Positions 19,355 through 30,484 are shown, counted from the stretch's first letter. The stretch: DNA of 64,000 bases from CAXBNB01 sp049115735 (GCA_049115735.1 JAGDZP010000021.1:1-64000); one strand, 5' to 3'. The notes: generated by a model not told the origin, from the letters alone. Translations and numbers: made by a program.

Positions 19355-22300
19355 ATGAAAAAAAAATGTTTACGCATAATTAGGATGACCCTATTCTATT
19401 CAGCTTTATCGATTTGCCTTCAAATGGTTTTCTTGCAACTACTGGTTGCAGAAGATCTGATGTCGCAATCTGCTAAGAGTGTGAAGCAGGTGTATGTTGA
19501 AATGGAGTTCAATAACACCGAGCTTGCAGAAGTCTTCAATAGACTTGAGGAGAAAACAGAATTCAAGTTTTTCTTTGATAAAAATGACTCTTTCCTGAAC
19601 AAAAAGTTCAATATGACAAAGAGTACAATGACGGTTGAAAATATTCTCTTGGCAGTTGCCAAAGAGTCTAACGTAAAATTTCGACAAATAAATAACAACA
19701 TCAGTGTATCTAAGAACAAAACCACCACTTTTCCACTCTCAGTTGAGATTATTGCGGATGTTGACATATCGGGTAAGGTGACGGATGAGAATGGCGATGG
19801 ACTTCCCGGTGCTTCTGTAGTTGTTAAAGGAACGGCGAAAGGAACTACAACTAACCTTGAAGGTGATTACAACTTAACTGTACCTGAAAATGCTACTGTA
19901 GTTGTGTCTTTTGTAGGATATACCACACAGGAGATATTGGTAGGTGCCCAAAGTACTATAGACATCAGCATGTTACCAGATGCAGAGCAACTTGAAGAAG
20001 TTGTGGTCATTGGGTATGGTACTAAAAAGAAAAGTGATGTAACAGGTGCTGTTACTACGGTAAATAAGGATTTTCTAGCACAACAATCCACTTCAAGTGT
20101 TACAAGGGCCTTGCAGGGAAGTGCTTCTGGTGTTACTGTTACGCAATCATCGACTCCAGGTGCTAGTGCTGAAGTGCGTATTAGAGGACTGGGAACCATA
20201 AATAACAACAACCCTCTTTGGGTGGTAGATGGTGTTTTTGATGCGGAAATTCCTCCTCCGAGCCAAATTGAATCAATCCAAATTCTAAAAGATGCTTCTT
20301 CTACAGCGATTTATGGTGCCAGAGGTGCAAATGGTGTAATTCTCGTAACCACAAAAACGGGTAGGTCTAATCAGAAGGCAAAAATAGAATTTAGCCTGAG
20401 AACTGGATTTTATGACCCATCGGCCAAATATGATATTCTTACGGATCCCGAACAAATTGGCCAAATGCATTGGTTGCAACAGTATAATGATCACCAGTTA
20501 GCGCTGGAAACTGATCCGAATGCGGTTTTTGCTCCAACGCATCCACACTTCAATTTCCCAAGTACTACTGAACCAATCGTTGAGCTTTATAATTATCTAT
20601 TTCCAAACTCAACAAATGGCGGATCAACCACAGATATTGGTCTATATGTACCAAGGAGTTATCCGATCACACGTATGAATCAGGCAGGTACAGACTGGAT
20701 GGAAGAAGTTTATGATAAAGGCCTGAGTCAGGATTATAATGTATCAGTAACTGGAGGTTCTGAATCAACACGTTATGGTTTTCATGCAAACTACTACAAA
20801 GAAAATGCGCAGTATAAGTTTGGCGGATATGATCGTTATTCGATCAGAACCAACGTTGAAACTGATGTAACCAATTGGTTGACTGTTGGTCAAAGATTGG
20901 GAGGTACTTTTGAAAATTTCAGAGGCTATAGAGGAAATAATTCAAGAGGATTACTTCAAGCAATGATGGAAATCAGTCCGCTTATCCCAATGTTAGATGA
21001 AAGTGGTAATTATGCAGGAAGTATTGTAGGTGGAGGATTTCAAGACAATGCTAATCCTGTAGCAAGGCTGGACAGACTCAAAGATAATTTTAATAGAGAA
21101 ACAACTGTAAGTGGAAATTTTTATGCTACAGCCTCGCCTATTGAGGGATTGTCAGTTAAAACTCTGTTTGGATACAATGTCAGAGGAAATAAGTCAACAG
21201 GTTATGATTTACCTGCTGATGAATGGACCAGGGGTGCTCAAATCACTGCATTGACGAATGGCAATGGAAACAACATTAGTTGGAACTGGTCTAATACCTT
21301 AAACTATCAAAGGACATTTGCACAAGACCATAAGGTAAGTCTATTATTGGGTGTAGAAGCCAGAAAAAACACCTGGGATAGTAACACAGCATTTAGATCA
21401 AATTTCTTTGCCACTGATTTAGACTACCTGGTTCTTAATGCTGGTAGTGAATCTCAGGAAAATACTGGTACCAGAGGTGGTAGCTCCACTTCGTCGTATT
21501 TTGCACGTGCGTATTATGATTTTAAAGGTAAGTATCTGGTAGATGCTACGGTTCGTCGTGATGGTTCTTCAATTTTCAGGGATGATCGAAGGTTTGGTAC
21601 TTTCCCAGCAATTTCTGTAGGATGGAAACTAAGCGAAGAAGATTTTTTAAGTAGCTCAGCGGGTTGGTTAAACCTATTAAAAATTAGAGCTGGATGGGGT
21701 GAATCAGGAAATGACAGGACTGGTAATGTAAATAACCAATACACGTTATTCGGTCAAAACCCTGGCCGGTCGTTCTATGCTATTGATGGAACCGACAATA
21801 ATATCGTACAGGGATTTGAATCCTCAAACATAGGAAACCCTGACGCAGTATGGGAAACAACTTCAACAACCAATATTGCAGTAGATGCGACTTTATTTGG
21901 AAAGCTATCTGTTAATTTGGATGTATGGCAGAAGAATACAACAGACATGCTATTGAAAGCTCCAATTCCAGCTGTTGTTGGACAAGCTGCTATACCTTCT
22001 ATCAACATCGGCGATATGAAAAATACCGGTTTCGACGTGACCATTGATTATGCGTCTTCTGGATTAAATGATGAACTACAATGGAATGTTAGTTGGACAT
22101 TTTCGAGGTATAAAAATGAAGTGACCAAATTGACTGGTAAGGAAGATGAGCCACCAATTTTAGGTTCAGACTTGAGAGGAACACAGTACAATCAAATTGA
22201 AGTTGGGCATTCGTTTCCAGAGTTTTATGGATACTTTGTTGACGGAATCTTTCAGACTCAAGCAGAGGCAGATGCTCATCCTGATCATATGGTTGTTCCA

Positions 22301-22927
22301 GGCTATAACCGACCTGGTAACCTGATTACACGGGATGTCAATGGTGATGGGGAAATTACAACCGATGACCGTGCCTACATTGGTAATCCACATCCAGACT
22401 TTACTACAGGATTGAGAGCAGGAGCTGAATACAAAGGTTTTGATTTCGCATTTACTTTTTATGCAAGTGTAGGTAATGATATCGCAAATTATTTGGGTAG
22501 GTTTAGGAACTACGGATTATTCCAGGGACCAAAATCTCACAGAAGATTGATGGAATCATGGGGAAGTCCATTTCTAGCAGACAATGCTAATGCTACCTTA
22601 CCACGTGCTTATTCATCTACCTCATTTGAGAACTTTTCTATTTCGGATCATATAGAGGATGGTTCATTCTTACGTTTGAAAAATGTTCAGTTGGGTTACA
22701 ACCTTCCTCAAGCCGCATTAGATCCTCTCGGTCTTACAGCGGCCAGAATTTATGTAATGGCTTCCAACTTGTTTACAATAACAAGTTATTCAGGTTTAGA
22801 TCCTGAAATACCAAGTAACTGGACTAATGATTCAGTGAATATTCCTGCGCCTTTTAACAAAGGTATGGATATAGGAGCATGGCCAATTGCACGTCAGTAT
22901 ATGATTGGTTTAAACTTTACATTCTAA
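19355..22927 (+). CDS. SusC-family TonB-dependent receptor with STN signalling domain
   Basis: A 1190-residue outer-membrane importer. After the signal region come an STN domain (about 50-120), which in such receptors signals to FecR, a carboxypeptidase-D regulatory-like domain (about 133-215), the plug (about 220-340, starting LEEVVVIGYGTKKKSDVTGAV) and the beta-barrel, closing with GLNFTF. The STN domain and the preceding sigma/FecR genes fit each other, in contrast to SusC1. The SusD partner follows after 30 bp. Substrate unknown; no hydrolase lies in this operon. Confidence 0.95.
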   Translation: MKKKCLRIIRMTLFYSALSICLQMVFLQLLVAEDLMSQSAKSVKQVYVEMEFNNTELAEVFNRLEEKTEFKFFFDKNDSFLNKKFNMTKSTMTVENILLAVAKESNVKFRQINNNISVSKNKTTTFPLSVEIIADVDISGKVTDENGDGLPGASVVVKGTAKGTTTNLEGDYNLTVPENATVVVSFVGYTTQEILVGAQSTIDISMLPDAEQLEEVVVIGYGTKKKSDVTGAVTTVNKDFLAQQSTSSVTRALQGSASGVTVTQSSTPGASAEVRIRGLGTINNNNPLWVVDGVFDAEIPPPSQIESIQILKDASSTAIYGARGANGVILVTTKTGRSNQKAKIEFSLRTGFYDPSAKYDILTDPEQIGQMHWLQQYNDHQLALETDPNAVFAPTHPHFNFPSTTEPIVELYNYLFPNSTNGGSTTDIGLYVPRSYPITRMNQAGTDWMEEVYDKGLSQDYNVSVTGGSESTRYGFHANYYKENAQYKFGGYDRYSIRTNVETDVTNWLTVGQRLGGTFENFRGYRGNNSRGLLQAMMEISPLIPMLDESGNYAGSIVGGGFQDNANPVARLDRLKDNFNRETTVSGNFYATASPIEGLSVKTLFGYNVRGNKSTGYDLPADEWTRGAQITALTNGNGNNISWNWSNTLNYQRTFAQDHKVSLLLGVEARKNTWDSNTAFRSNFFATDLDYLVLNAGSESQENTGTRGGSSTSSYFARAYYDFKGKYLVDATVRRDGSSIFRDDRRFGTFPAISVGWKLSEEDFLSSSAGWLNLLKIRAGWGESGNDRTGNVNNQYTLFGQNPGRSFYAIDGTDNNIVQGFESSNIGNPDAVWETTSTTNIAVDATLFGKLSVNLDVWQKNTTDMLLKAPIPAVVGQAAIPSINIGDMKNTGFDVTIDYASSGLNDELQWNVSWTFSRYKNEVTKLTGKEDEPPILGSDLRGTQYNQIEVGHSFPEFYGYFVDGIFQTQAEADAHPDHMVVPGYNRPGNLITRDVNGDGEITTDDRAYIGNPHPDFTTGLRAGAEYKGFDFAFTFYASVGNDIANYLGRFRNYGLFQGPKSHRRLMESWGSPFLADNANATLPRAYSSTSFENFSISDHIEDGSFLRLKNVQLGYNLPQAALDPLGLTAARIYVMASNLFTITSYSGLDPEIPSNWTNDSVNIPAPFNKGMDIGAWPIARQYMIGLNFTF

Positions 22928-22957
22928 GGTTGATTTAGATAAAAAAATTTAAGAGAC

Positions 22958-24727
22958 ATGAAAAGCATATATAAAATATTAGGATTAAGCGTGCTGATGG
23001 GCCTTGTTTTTAGCTCATGTAGTGACGAGTTTTTGGATCAAAAGCCAATTGGGCAGATCAACCCTGACATTCTTGTGAATGTAGAGGGCGCAAATGCTGT
23101 ATTGATAGGTGCATATTCTTTGCTAGACGGTTACACCCAAGGTGGACTTGGTGGTAATGGAGCATATTCTGGAGCAAATTGGATATGGGGTGATGTTCGC
23201 TCAGACGATATGTACAGAGGAGACCAGACCGGTGGTTGGGATGCAATTAATTCAATAGAACGCTATGAGATGACTTCAGCCAATACCTGGGCTAGAGATA
23301 GCTGGGCTGGATGGTTCGACGGGGTGAGCAGGGCAAATGATGTACTGAATATACTTCGTATTGCCACGGATATTCCCATTGAAGATGCCAATCAAATTGA
23401 GGCTGAAGCAAGATGGCTCAGGGCACATTATCATTTTAGTGCCAGAATTATTCATGAAAAAATTCCTTACATCACAGAAGCTGATGATCCAATTACTGTT
23501 GCCAACGACCGTGAAATATGGGACGATATAGAAGCAGATATCAAGTGGGGGATCGATAACGGTATGGACGAAGCTCCTGAGGAAAAAGGCAGAATTTCTC
23601 GTTGGGCAGCTAAGGCTTTCTTAGCAAGGGTTCATTTATTTCAGGGAGAATACGCACAAGCAAAGCCCTATTTGGATGACATCATCAATAATGGTGGTTT
23701 TGCGTTAATGCCACATTTTTATGATAACAATAATGAAGAATTTCAGGTGAATAATAATTCTGAAACCATTTTTGATATCCAGCATTCTGTTAATGATGGT
23801 GCCGGAAAATGGAATTCTTCCTTCGCTCAACAAGTGGGTTTCCCAAGAGTATTAGGATACTGCTGCGACTACCTGAAGCCTTCATTTGACTTGTTCAATG
23901 CTTTCAAAGTGGACGCTAGTGGTGTTCCATTGTTAGATACGTATAGGGACAACCTTGACATACATGATCAGAATATCACTTTTGATCAGGACTTTACTCC
24001 ACCATCATTCTTATTAGATCCACGTGTAGATTGGACAATAGGAAGAAGGGGAGTTCCATATCTTGATCATGGTGTGCATAGAGGAAGTAGCTGGTCTTGG
24101 AGACAAGACGAAATGGGACCATTCCTTCATAAAAAGATTCAATTTTGGAAGAAAAACGAAAGTTGGATAAAGTCATCTGCATGGCATTGGGCATCAGGCA
24201 TCAATGGAGATAATCACAACTTATACAGACTTGGCCACATCATGTTGTGGAGGGCTGAAGTAGCTGTTGAAGAAAATGACTTAACTACAGCCATGAATCT
24301 CGTGAATGAGATTAGAGCAAGGGCCTCAGACGATATTTTGATGGGTCGCGTTTTAACTGAAAACTTTGGCGGAATAGCTGATGAAAGCGAAATTCAGATT
24401 GATATGAATCAGCCTGCAGCCAATTATTTGCTTGGGCAATATAGTTCGTTCCCAGATCAGGCATATGCGAGGAAAGCAGTACGTCATGAAATTCGTTTGG
24501 AATTTGCCTTAGAAGGAATGAGATTTTTCGATCTGGTACGTTGGGGTATTGCAGATCAGGAACTCAATGGCTATTTGCAAGCGGAAGCCGCTACCACGGC
24601 TAACCGTGTTTGGATGAATGGAGTAACATTTAGTGCGGCACAGGATTCTTATGCTCCAATCCCACAACAACAAATTGATTTGCAGCCAGGAGTTCTTACT
24701 CAAAACGCGTCAAATGGTGGAAATTAA
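22958..24727 (+). CDS. SusD/RagB-family lipoprotein
   Basis: The 589-residue partner of SusC2. Lipobox cysteine at residue 20 (LVFSSC), SusD N-terminal region with the repeat-type segment IEAEARWLRAHYHF (about 145-160), and the C-terminal AVRHEIRLEFALEGMRFFDLVRWG (about 508-532). It should form the glycan-capturing lid over SusC2. A strong terminator follows, separating it from the FG-GAP genes. Confidence 0.95.
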   Translation: MKSIYKILGLSVLMGLVFSSCSDEFLDQKPIGQINPDILVNVEGANAVLIGAYSLLDGYTQGGLGGNGAYSGANWIWGDVRSDDMYRGDQTGGWDAINSIERYEMTSANTWARDSWAGWFDGVSRANDVLNILRIATDIPIEDANQIEAEARWLRAHYHFSARIIHEKIPYITEADDPITVANDREIWDDIEADIKWGIDNGMDEAPEEKGRISRWAAKAFLARVHLFQGEYAQAKPYLDDIINNGGFALMPHFYDNNNEEFQVNNNSETIFDIQHSVNDGAGKWNSSFAQQVGFPRVLGYCCDYLKPSFDLFNAFKVDASGVPLLDTYRDNLDIHDQNITFDQDFTPPSFLLDPRVDWTIGRRGVPYLDHGVHRGSSWSWRQDEMGPFLHKKIQFWKKNESWIKSSAWHWASGINGDNHNLYRLGHIMLWRAEVAVEENDLTTAMNLVNEIRARASDDILMGRVLTENFGGIADESEIQIDMNQPAANYLLGQYSSFPDQAYARKAVRHEIRLEFALEGMRFFDLVRWGIADQELNGYLQAEAATTANRVWMNGVTFSAAQDSYAPIPQQQIDLQPGVLTQNASNGGN

Positions 24728-24782
24728 GGTATATGATGCCATTGAGGGTCATAGACTCAAAATAACTTAGTTTGAATGATGA

Positions 24783-24818
24783 AACAGTGGCCGCTTTTTA
24801 GGTCACTGTTTTTTTTTT
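24783..24818 (+). terminator. Rho-independent terminator after SusD2
   Basis: AACAGTGGCC pairs with GGTCACTGTT (10 pairs, one wobble) across an 8-base loop, followed by a long T-run. Confidence 0.85.
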
Positions 24819-24862
24819 GCTCTTGAAGAATTAATAAATACTAATAATTGAACCGATTTTAG

Positions 24863-27800
24863 ATGAATAGGCGCTTCCTAATTTTAATTTTCGTTTTTGC
24901 TGCAGTCTTCATTTTTGCCTTTTCATGCACTGTGAAACAGCAAACCTATAAGTCGCCAAGTGAAATAGAAAATTTTGTCCTGTTCAAAGAACAAATAGCG
25001 GAAACAACAGGAATAAATTTTGAAAACAAGATTACCGAAAACAACAGAATCAATATTCTTAATTACTTGTATTATTATAATGGTAGTGGCGTAGCGGTAG
25101 GTGATATCAATAACGACGGTTTGCCTGATATTTATTTTGCGGCGACTACAGGTAAAAACAAGCTTTTTCTGAATCAGGGAAATCTGAGGTTTAAGGATAT
25201 TTCAAGGGAATCTGGGACTGAAGGAAGGTTTGGAATAACCACAGGCGTAAGTTTTGTTGACATCAACAACGACGGTTTTTTGGATATCTATGTCTGTAAA
25301 TCTGGTGATGTAGCGGGCAAGGCATATCGGGCCAATCAGCTTTTTATCAATAATGGTAATATGCAGTTCTTAGACATGGCTGAGCAGTATGGTCTCGCAG
25401 ATGCTTCCTACTCAAATCAAGCATATTTCTTCGATATGGATCGGGACGGAGATCTGGACATGTATCTGGTCAATCATCCGGTAGACTGGTTGAATGCCAA
25501 CAAGATTATGACAGGTGTTCAGGAAGCTAATGGATTTAACTATAACGCTTCCGACAAGCTATACGAAAATAATGGTAAAGGTAAGTTTGAAGATATTACT
25601 GAGACGGCCGGTGTGAAAAACAGGGCCTGGGGTTTAAGTGCTTCAGTTGGTGACTTTAATGGTGATGGTTGGCCTGATATCTATGTAGCCAATGATTTTA
25701 TCAAACCGGACTTTTTGTACATCAATAACAAAGACGGTACTTTCTCAGACGAAATGAAAGAGCATTTCAGGCATATTTCTTTTTATTCAATGGGAACAGA
25801 TTATGCGGATATCAACAATGATGGGCACAATGATTTATATGTTGTGGATATGGCAATGAAAGGGCACGAACGCTCCAAGAGAAATATGGGCTCAATGAGT
25901 ACAGAAAACTTTCAAACGATTATTCGGCGGGGCTATCACTATAACTACTCCACCAATACTCTTCAACTTAACTTGGGCAATAATAAATACGTGGATATAG
26001 GTCAGTCTGCTGGAGTAGATAAAACTGACTGGAGTTGGTCGCCGCTAATTGCTGATTTTGATAATGACGGGTTTAAGGACATTTTCGTCTCTAATGGGGT
26101 TTATAAGGATATTATAGATAATGATTTTCTAATTAAGAAAACTGCCTACGACAAATCTGACGAAAAGGACAAGAGCTACGATGAAATACTCAATAAGATT
26201 CCTCAAAGCCGAATTAAGAATTTTTTCTATAAGAATAATAAAAACCTGACTTTCACGGATAATAGTGAGGTTTGGGGAATTAAAAAGAGCAGCAATTCAA
26301 ACGGATCGGCCTATGTAGATCTTGATATGGACGGTGATTTGGACATAGTGGTCAACAATTTTAACGAGCCCTCATTTATTTATGAAAACCAGGCTCAAAA
26401 ATTAGGAGGAAACTACGTAAAGGTAAAGCTGGAAGGTGCTCCAAAAAATAGAATGGCCATTGGGTCCAGTGTTCGAATTTATTACAACGGCAATACACAA
26501 AGGCAAGATTTTGCATTAGCAAGGGGCTACTTATCATCATCTAGTCAAATCTTGCATTTTGGGCTTGGTCAGGAATCACAAATAGATTCGATGATCATAA
26601 GCTGGCCCGCTGGAATGAAAACTATAATAAAGCATCCGGGAATCAATAAAACACATATTATAGCGCATCAGAACGTCAGCTTTATGGAGATAACCAAGGC
26701 TAAAAAAGCAGCTCCAATCTATGCTGAAAAATCACATCTCTTTCAACCAGAAATAGAACATGAAGAGGATGCTCACGATGATTTCGAAAAGGAAAGCCTA
26801 TTGCCACATAAACTTTCTCAGAACGGACCTTATATTTCTATTTGCGATGTGAACGGGGACGGGTTAGAAGATTTTTTTGTTGGAGGAGCGGCAGGTAACC
26901 CATCAGCAATATACAGACAGGACGAAAACGGTTATTTTCATATTAGCTCTCAGGATTTGTGGCTTGAGGAAAAGGATTATGAAGACATGAAATCCGTCTT
27001 TTTTGATGCTGATGGAGATGGTGATAAAGACTTGTATGTTGTAAGTGGAAGTAATGAATTTACAGATCCGAAATTTTATCAGGACAGGTTATACCTAAAT
27101 GATGGAGCAGGAAATTTCAAAAATGCAACAGATAGGATTCCAACTATCTCCTCCAGCGGGGCATCAGTTGATGCAGCGGACTTTGATCAAGATGGAGATA
27201 TTGACTTGATTGTAGGAGGTAGAGTTGTTCCTGGAAAGTACCCTTCCTCTCCCAAAAGCTATTTGTTAGAAAACATCAATGGAAAATTTCAAAATTCTAC
27301 AAGAGAGAAAGCCCCGGATCTCGAGAGCATTGGCATGGTGACTGACCTTGAATTCACAGATTATGATGCCGATGGTGATCTTGACATTCTAGCTATAGGT
27401 GAATGGATGGGCCTTGAATTTTTGGAGAATAAAGGTGGATTTTTTGAATCAAAAAACGACTCTATCTTGTCGCGTCTAAAGGGATGGTGGCAAAGCATAA
27501 AGTCAGTAGATATAGACAAGGATGGAGATGTAGATTATGTACTAGGAAATATAGGTACTAACAACAAATATCACCCAACAAAAGAAAAGCCATTACATCT
27601 ATACTACAGTGATTTCGATGAGAATGGAACCGGTGATATTGTACTTTCAAAAAAAGAAGATGAGACTTTTTATCCTGTAAGGGGAAGAGAATGCTCCTCT
27701 GAACAGATGCCGTTCATAGCCAACAAATTCCCAAACTTTGAGAGTTTTGCCAAGGCAAGCATGAGCGAAATATATACTGACCAAAAGTTAAATAAAGCGT

Positions 27801-28207
27801 TGCATCTCCAAGTAACAGAATTCAGAACTTGCATGTTGATCAACGAGGGAGCCGGTAATTTCCAAATCAGATACCTACCAACTCAAGCTCAGATTAGCCC
27901 AGTTGTTTCCACTGAGATTGTGGAAGTTAATAAAGACGGTCTGCCAGACTTATTGCTAGTTGGAAATATGTTTGAAACTGAGACAGAAACAATAAGATAT
28001 GATGCAGGCTTTGGGCTTGTACTACAAAATGGAGGAGATGGGACATTTTCGTCAATGAATGCACAATTAAGTGGAATTTATTTGGAAGGGAATGTAAAAG
28101 ACATCAAAGCAATTATATTAGCCGATGGCCTTCAGGGCTTGTTGGTTGGTATCAACAATGAAGGAGTTCAACTTTTTTCAGGAAACAGTTCAGAGTTGAT
28201 TCAGTAA
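24863..28207 (+). CDS. FG-GAP/VCBS-repeat lipoprotein with ASPIC-UnbV domain
   Basis: A large 1114-residue lipoprotein (lipobox FAFSC, cysteine 22). Repeated calcium-loop motifs of the DxDxDGxxD type (for example DINNDGLPD, DMDRDGDLD, DFNGDGWPD, DLDMDGDLD, DADGDGDKD) occur in two FG-GAP/VCBS blocks (about 75-500 and 640-960), which should make two beta-propellers. Between them lies an ASPIC/UnbV domain (about 515-600, with GSSVRIYY and HFGLGQ). Proteins of this build are common in Bacteroidota near SusCD pairs and are thought to bind surface glycan or protein; no enzymatic function is established here. Placed 136 bp after SusD2, beyond a terminator. Confidence 0.88.
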   Translation: MNRRFLILIFVFAAVFIFAFSCTVKQQTYKSPSEIENFVLFKEQIAETTGINFENKITENNRINILNYLYYYNGSGVAVGDINNDGLPDIYFAATTGKNKLFLNQGNLRFKDISRESGTEGRFGITTGVSFVDINNDGFLDIYVCKSGDVAGKAYRANQLFINNGNMQFLDMAEQYGLADASYSNQAYFFDMDRDGDLDMYLVNHPVDWLNANKIMTGVQEANGFNYNASDKLYENNGKGKFEDITETAGVKNRAWGLSASVGDFNGDGWPDIYVANDFIKPDFLYINNKDGTFSDEMKEHFRHISFYSMGTDYADINNDGHNDLYVVDMAMKGHERSKRNMGSMSTENFQTIIRRGYHYNYSTNTLQLNLGNNKYVDIGQSAGVDKTDWSWSPLIADFDNDGFKDIFVSNGVYKDIIDNDFLIKKTAYDKSDEKDKSYDEILNKIPQSRIKNFFYKNNKNLTFTDNSEVWGIKKSSNSNGSAYVDLDMDGDLDIVVNNFNEPSFIYENQAQKLGGNYVKVKLEGAPKNRMAIGSSVRIYYNGNTQRQDFALARGYLSSSSQILHFGLGQESQIDSMIISWPAGMKTIIKHPGINKTHIIAHQNVSFMEITKAKKAAPIYAEKSHLFQPEIEHEEDAHDDFEKESLLPHKLSQNGPYISICDVNGDGLEDFFVGGAAGNPSAIYRQDENGYFHISSQDLWLEEKDYEDMKSVFFDADGDGDKDLYVVSGSNEFTDPKFYQDRLYLNDGAGNFKNATDRIPTISSSGASVDAADFDQDGDIDLIVGGRVVPGKYPSSPKSYLLENINGKFQNSTREKAPDLESIGMVTDLEFTDYDADGDLDILAIGEWMGLEFLENKGGFFESKNDSILSRLKGWWQSIKSVDIDKDGDVDYVLGNIGTNNKYHPTKEKPLHLYYSDFDENGTGDIVLSKKEDETFYPVRGRECSSEQMPFIANKFPNFESFAKASMSEIYTDQKLNKALHLQVTEFRTCMLINEGAGNFQIRYLPTQAQISPVVSTEIVEVNKDGLPDLLLVGNMFETETETIRYDAGFGLVLQNGGDGTFSSMNAQLSGIYLEGNVKDIKAIILADGLQGLLVGINNEGVQLFSGNSSELIQ

Positions 28208-28249
28208 CTTTCAAGAGAACAAATCACGTAAGCATCGATTTTTCTATTT

Positions 28250-30472
28250 ATGAAAGCCCAAATCCTGTGCATTTTTCTTTTATGTCTGATTAGCCTTTCG
28301 GGGCAATCACAAAATCTATTTGAAAATGTGGCTTCTGCAAATAATGTCAATATTGATCATCACATAGCAGATAATACAGTTGATGTTGACGAAGTAATTG
28401 GTACAGGTGCGGCTTGGTTTGATATGGATGGTGATGGTGACCTGGACCTCTACGTCACACAGAGAGTGGGAAGAAACTTTTTGTTTCGGAATAACAGGAT
28501 TGGTTCGGGAACTGAAAATTTCACGGACGTTACTTCCGGGGACGCTTTGGACGAGCAGCATGATGGTGCTGGTGTAGCGGTTGCAGATTATGATAACGAT
28601 GGTGATCAAGACATTTATCTGGCCAATTCAGATGGAGATGTTCTCTTGCAAAATGATGGTACGGGTGTCTTTACTGATATTACCGCAATTGCGTTTCCGG
28701 AATCTACAGGTACCTTTCAACCAGGTAGAGGAACGACAGCCTCTTGGGGTGATATCAATAATGACGGCTGGCTGGATCTTTATGTCGGCAATTATGCATC
28801 ACTCAATTTTAATATTAACATTTCACGCAAGGACGGATTCTATTTGAATAATGGTTCCAATAATGGTGAGGTCACATTTTCTGATATCAGCAATAAATTG
28901 GATGGAGATAACGATGGTGATGGTGTTGTTGACAATACAGCCTACTCTTTTGGTGCAATATTTACAGATTTTGACAATGATGGAGATTTAGATTTATACA
29001 ACATTAATGATTGTCCCTTTGGACCGGAAGATAACAAGCTATGGAGAAACGATGGTGATTTGTCATTCACTGAAGTCAGTACCGATGTTGGCCCAAGAGT
29101 TGGCGGAAAAACACCAGGAAATGGTGGCTTTGAGGCTGTATCGGATTGTCAGAGCGCCATGGGCATTGCAGTCGGTGATCCGGATAGAAATGGACTTATG
29201 GATTACTACTTTACCAACATTACCGAGCTCGGACAGTCAATGGTTTTTTTGGTGAACGATGGCCAACAGTTAAACAACTTAACCAAGGTTAGCGGATTAT
29301 TCGAGCCTTCATTGCCAGATTCAAATGAGCCTTGGATTACCTGGGCTCCTATTTTTATCGACTATGATCTAGATGGTTGGCAGGACCTGGCAATGACGGC
29401 AGGAAACCTGGAGCTCAATGGTCAGCAACCTAATATTCTATATAAGAACACAGGCATTAGCTCGTTTGGGACCGCAAAGTTTGAACGACTGGACTTTAGC
29501 CGAACTGGCATAGAAGAATTGAATGAAGACTCCAGGACCTTATCTCTTGGTGATTATGATATGGATGGTGATCCGGATTTGTATATGGTCAATTTTGGTG
29601 GAGAAGCGAGACTGTATAAAAATACAAACGCTAATGGATTCAACTGGATGATTGTTGAGGCTGAAGGTGCTGGACCTCCACTGACCAATAAAAATGGTAT
29701 TGGGTGCAGGGTCAAGACCTACGAACAGAGTGGTAATCAGTCATATGAGATAAGAAGCGGATCCGGGCTTGGAAGCGGGGACGATATTGCTGCTTATTTC
29801 GGACTGGGTGGCAATAATCAGATAGGTATTGAAATTAGCTGGCCTTCCGGCATTATTCAACGAATGGATAACGTTTCATCTAATCAAAGGATCAGATTCA
29901 GGGAACCGGATACTTACGTTTATTTAGAAATGGAGGATAATCCTCTGGTCGAAGGTCAAGTTATGGTGATTAACTGGAAGAGCACCTTTGATGAAGATGT
30001 GAAGATAGAACTGTATGAAGATGGAAAAAAACGATCTGTCATAAGTTCGCAAGAGCCAAATACTGGGCAGTATGAATGGGTTGTTGAAAATAATCTGAAG
30101 TTTGGTTCAGAATACTCGTTTTTAGTAAATGATGTTGAGAACAAATTTATACCCGGAAGATCCCCTGGGATCGTTAGTCAGTCTATCTCGGGAATTGAAT
30201 ACGCTGAGGAAGATGTTTTACTCTACCCAAATCCAACTACTTCGCGCATCAACATAAAATATGATTTAAAAGTATCAGGCAATGTAAGGATCTCAATTTG
30301 TGATATACACGGCAGGAGTGAAAATATTCTGGACACTATTCTTCCAAGTGGTACAAATACCTTCATATATGATTTCAATGAATCTTCCTGCTTTCGGAAT
30401 ACTTTGGGTTTGTACTTCTTTAAGATTCAAATGGGTAAGCAACTCCGATTTTTTAAGGTTCTAAGGAACTAA
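28250..30472 (+). CDS. secreted CRTAC1-like FG-GAP protein with T9SS sorting domain
   Basis: A 740-residue secreted protein. Signal peptide (about 1-20), FG-GAP/VCBS repeats with calcium loops (DMDGDGDLD, DYDNDGDQD, DINNDGWLD, DFDNDGDLD, DYDMDGDPD; about 30-475), an ASPIC/UnbV domain (about 490-565) and, after a linker, a type A C-terminal domain for type IX secretion (about 655-740, starting YPNPTTSRINI). It should be exported across the outer membrane and fixed to the surface. It follows the FG-GAP lipoprotein after 42 bp and is probably co-transcribed. The two share domains but only one carries the sorting signal; the other is a lipoprotein. Confidence 0.9.
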   Translation: MKAQILCIFLLCLISLSGQSQNLFENVASANNVNIDHHIADNTVDVDEVIGTGAAWFDMDGDGDLDLYVTQRVGRNFLFRNNRIGSGTENFTDVTSGDALDEQHDGAGVAVADYDNDGDQDIYLANSDGDVLLQNDGTGVFTDITAIAFPESTGTFQPGRGTTASWGDINNDGWLDLYVGNYASLNFNINISRKDGFYLNNGSNNGEVTFSDISNKLDGDNDGDGVVDNTAYSFGAIFTDFDNDGDLDLYNINDCPFGPEDNKLWRNDGDLSFTEVSTDVGPRVGGKTPGNGGFEAVSDCQSAMGIAVGDPDRNGLMDYYFTNITELGQSMVFLVNDGQQLNNLTKVSGLFEPSLPDSNEPWITWAPIFIDYDLDGWQDLAMTAGNLELNGQQPNILYKNTGISSFGTAKFERLDFSRTGIEELNEDSRTLSLGDYDMDGDPDLYMVNFGGEARLYKNTNANGFNWMIVEAEGAGPPLTNKNGIGCRVKTYEQSGNQSYEIRSGSGLGSGDDIAAYFGLGGNNQIGIEISWPSGIIQRMDNVSSNQRIRFREPDTYVYLEMEDNPLVEGQVMVINWKSTFDEDVKIELYEDGKKRSVISSQEPNTGQYEWVVENNLKFGSEYSFLVNDVENKFIPGRSPGIVSQSISGIEYAEEDVLLYPNPTTSRINIKYDLKVSGNVRISICDIHGRSENILDTILPSGTNTFIYDFNESSCFRNTLGLYFFKIQMGKQLRFFKVLRN

Positions 30473-30484
30473 AAGATTTTGTGT

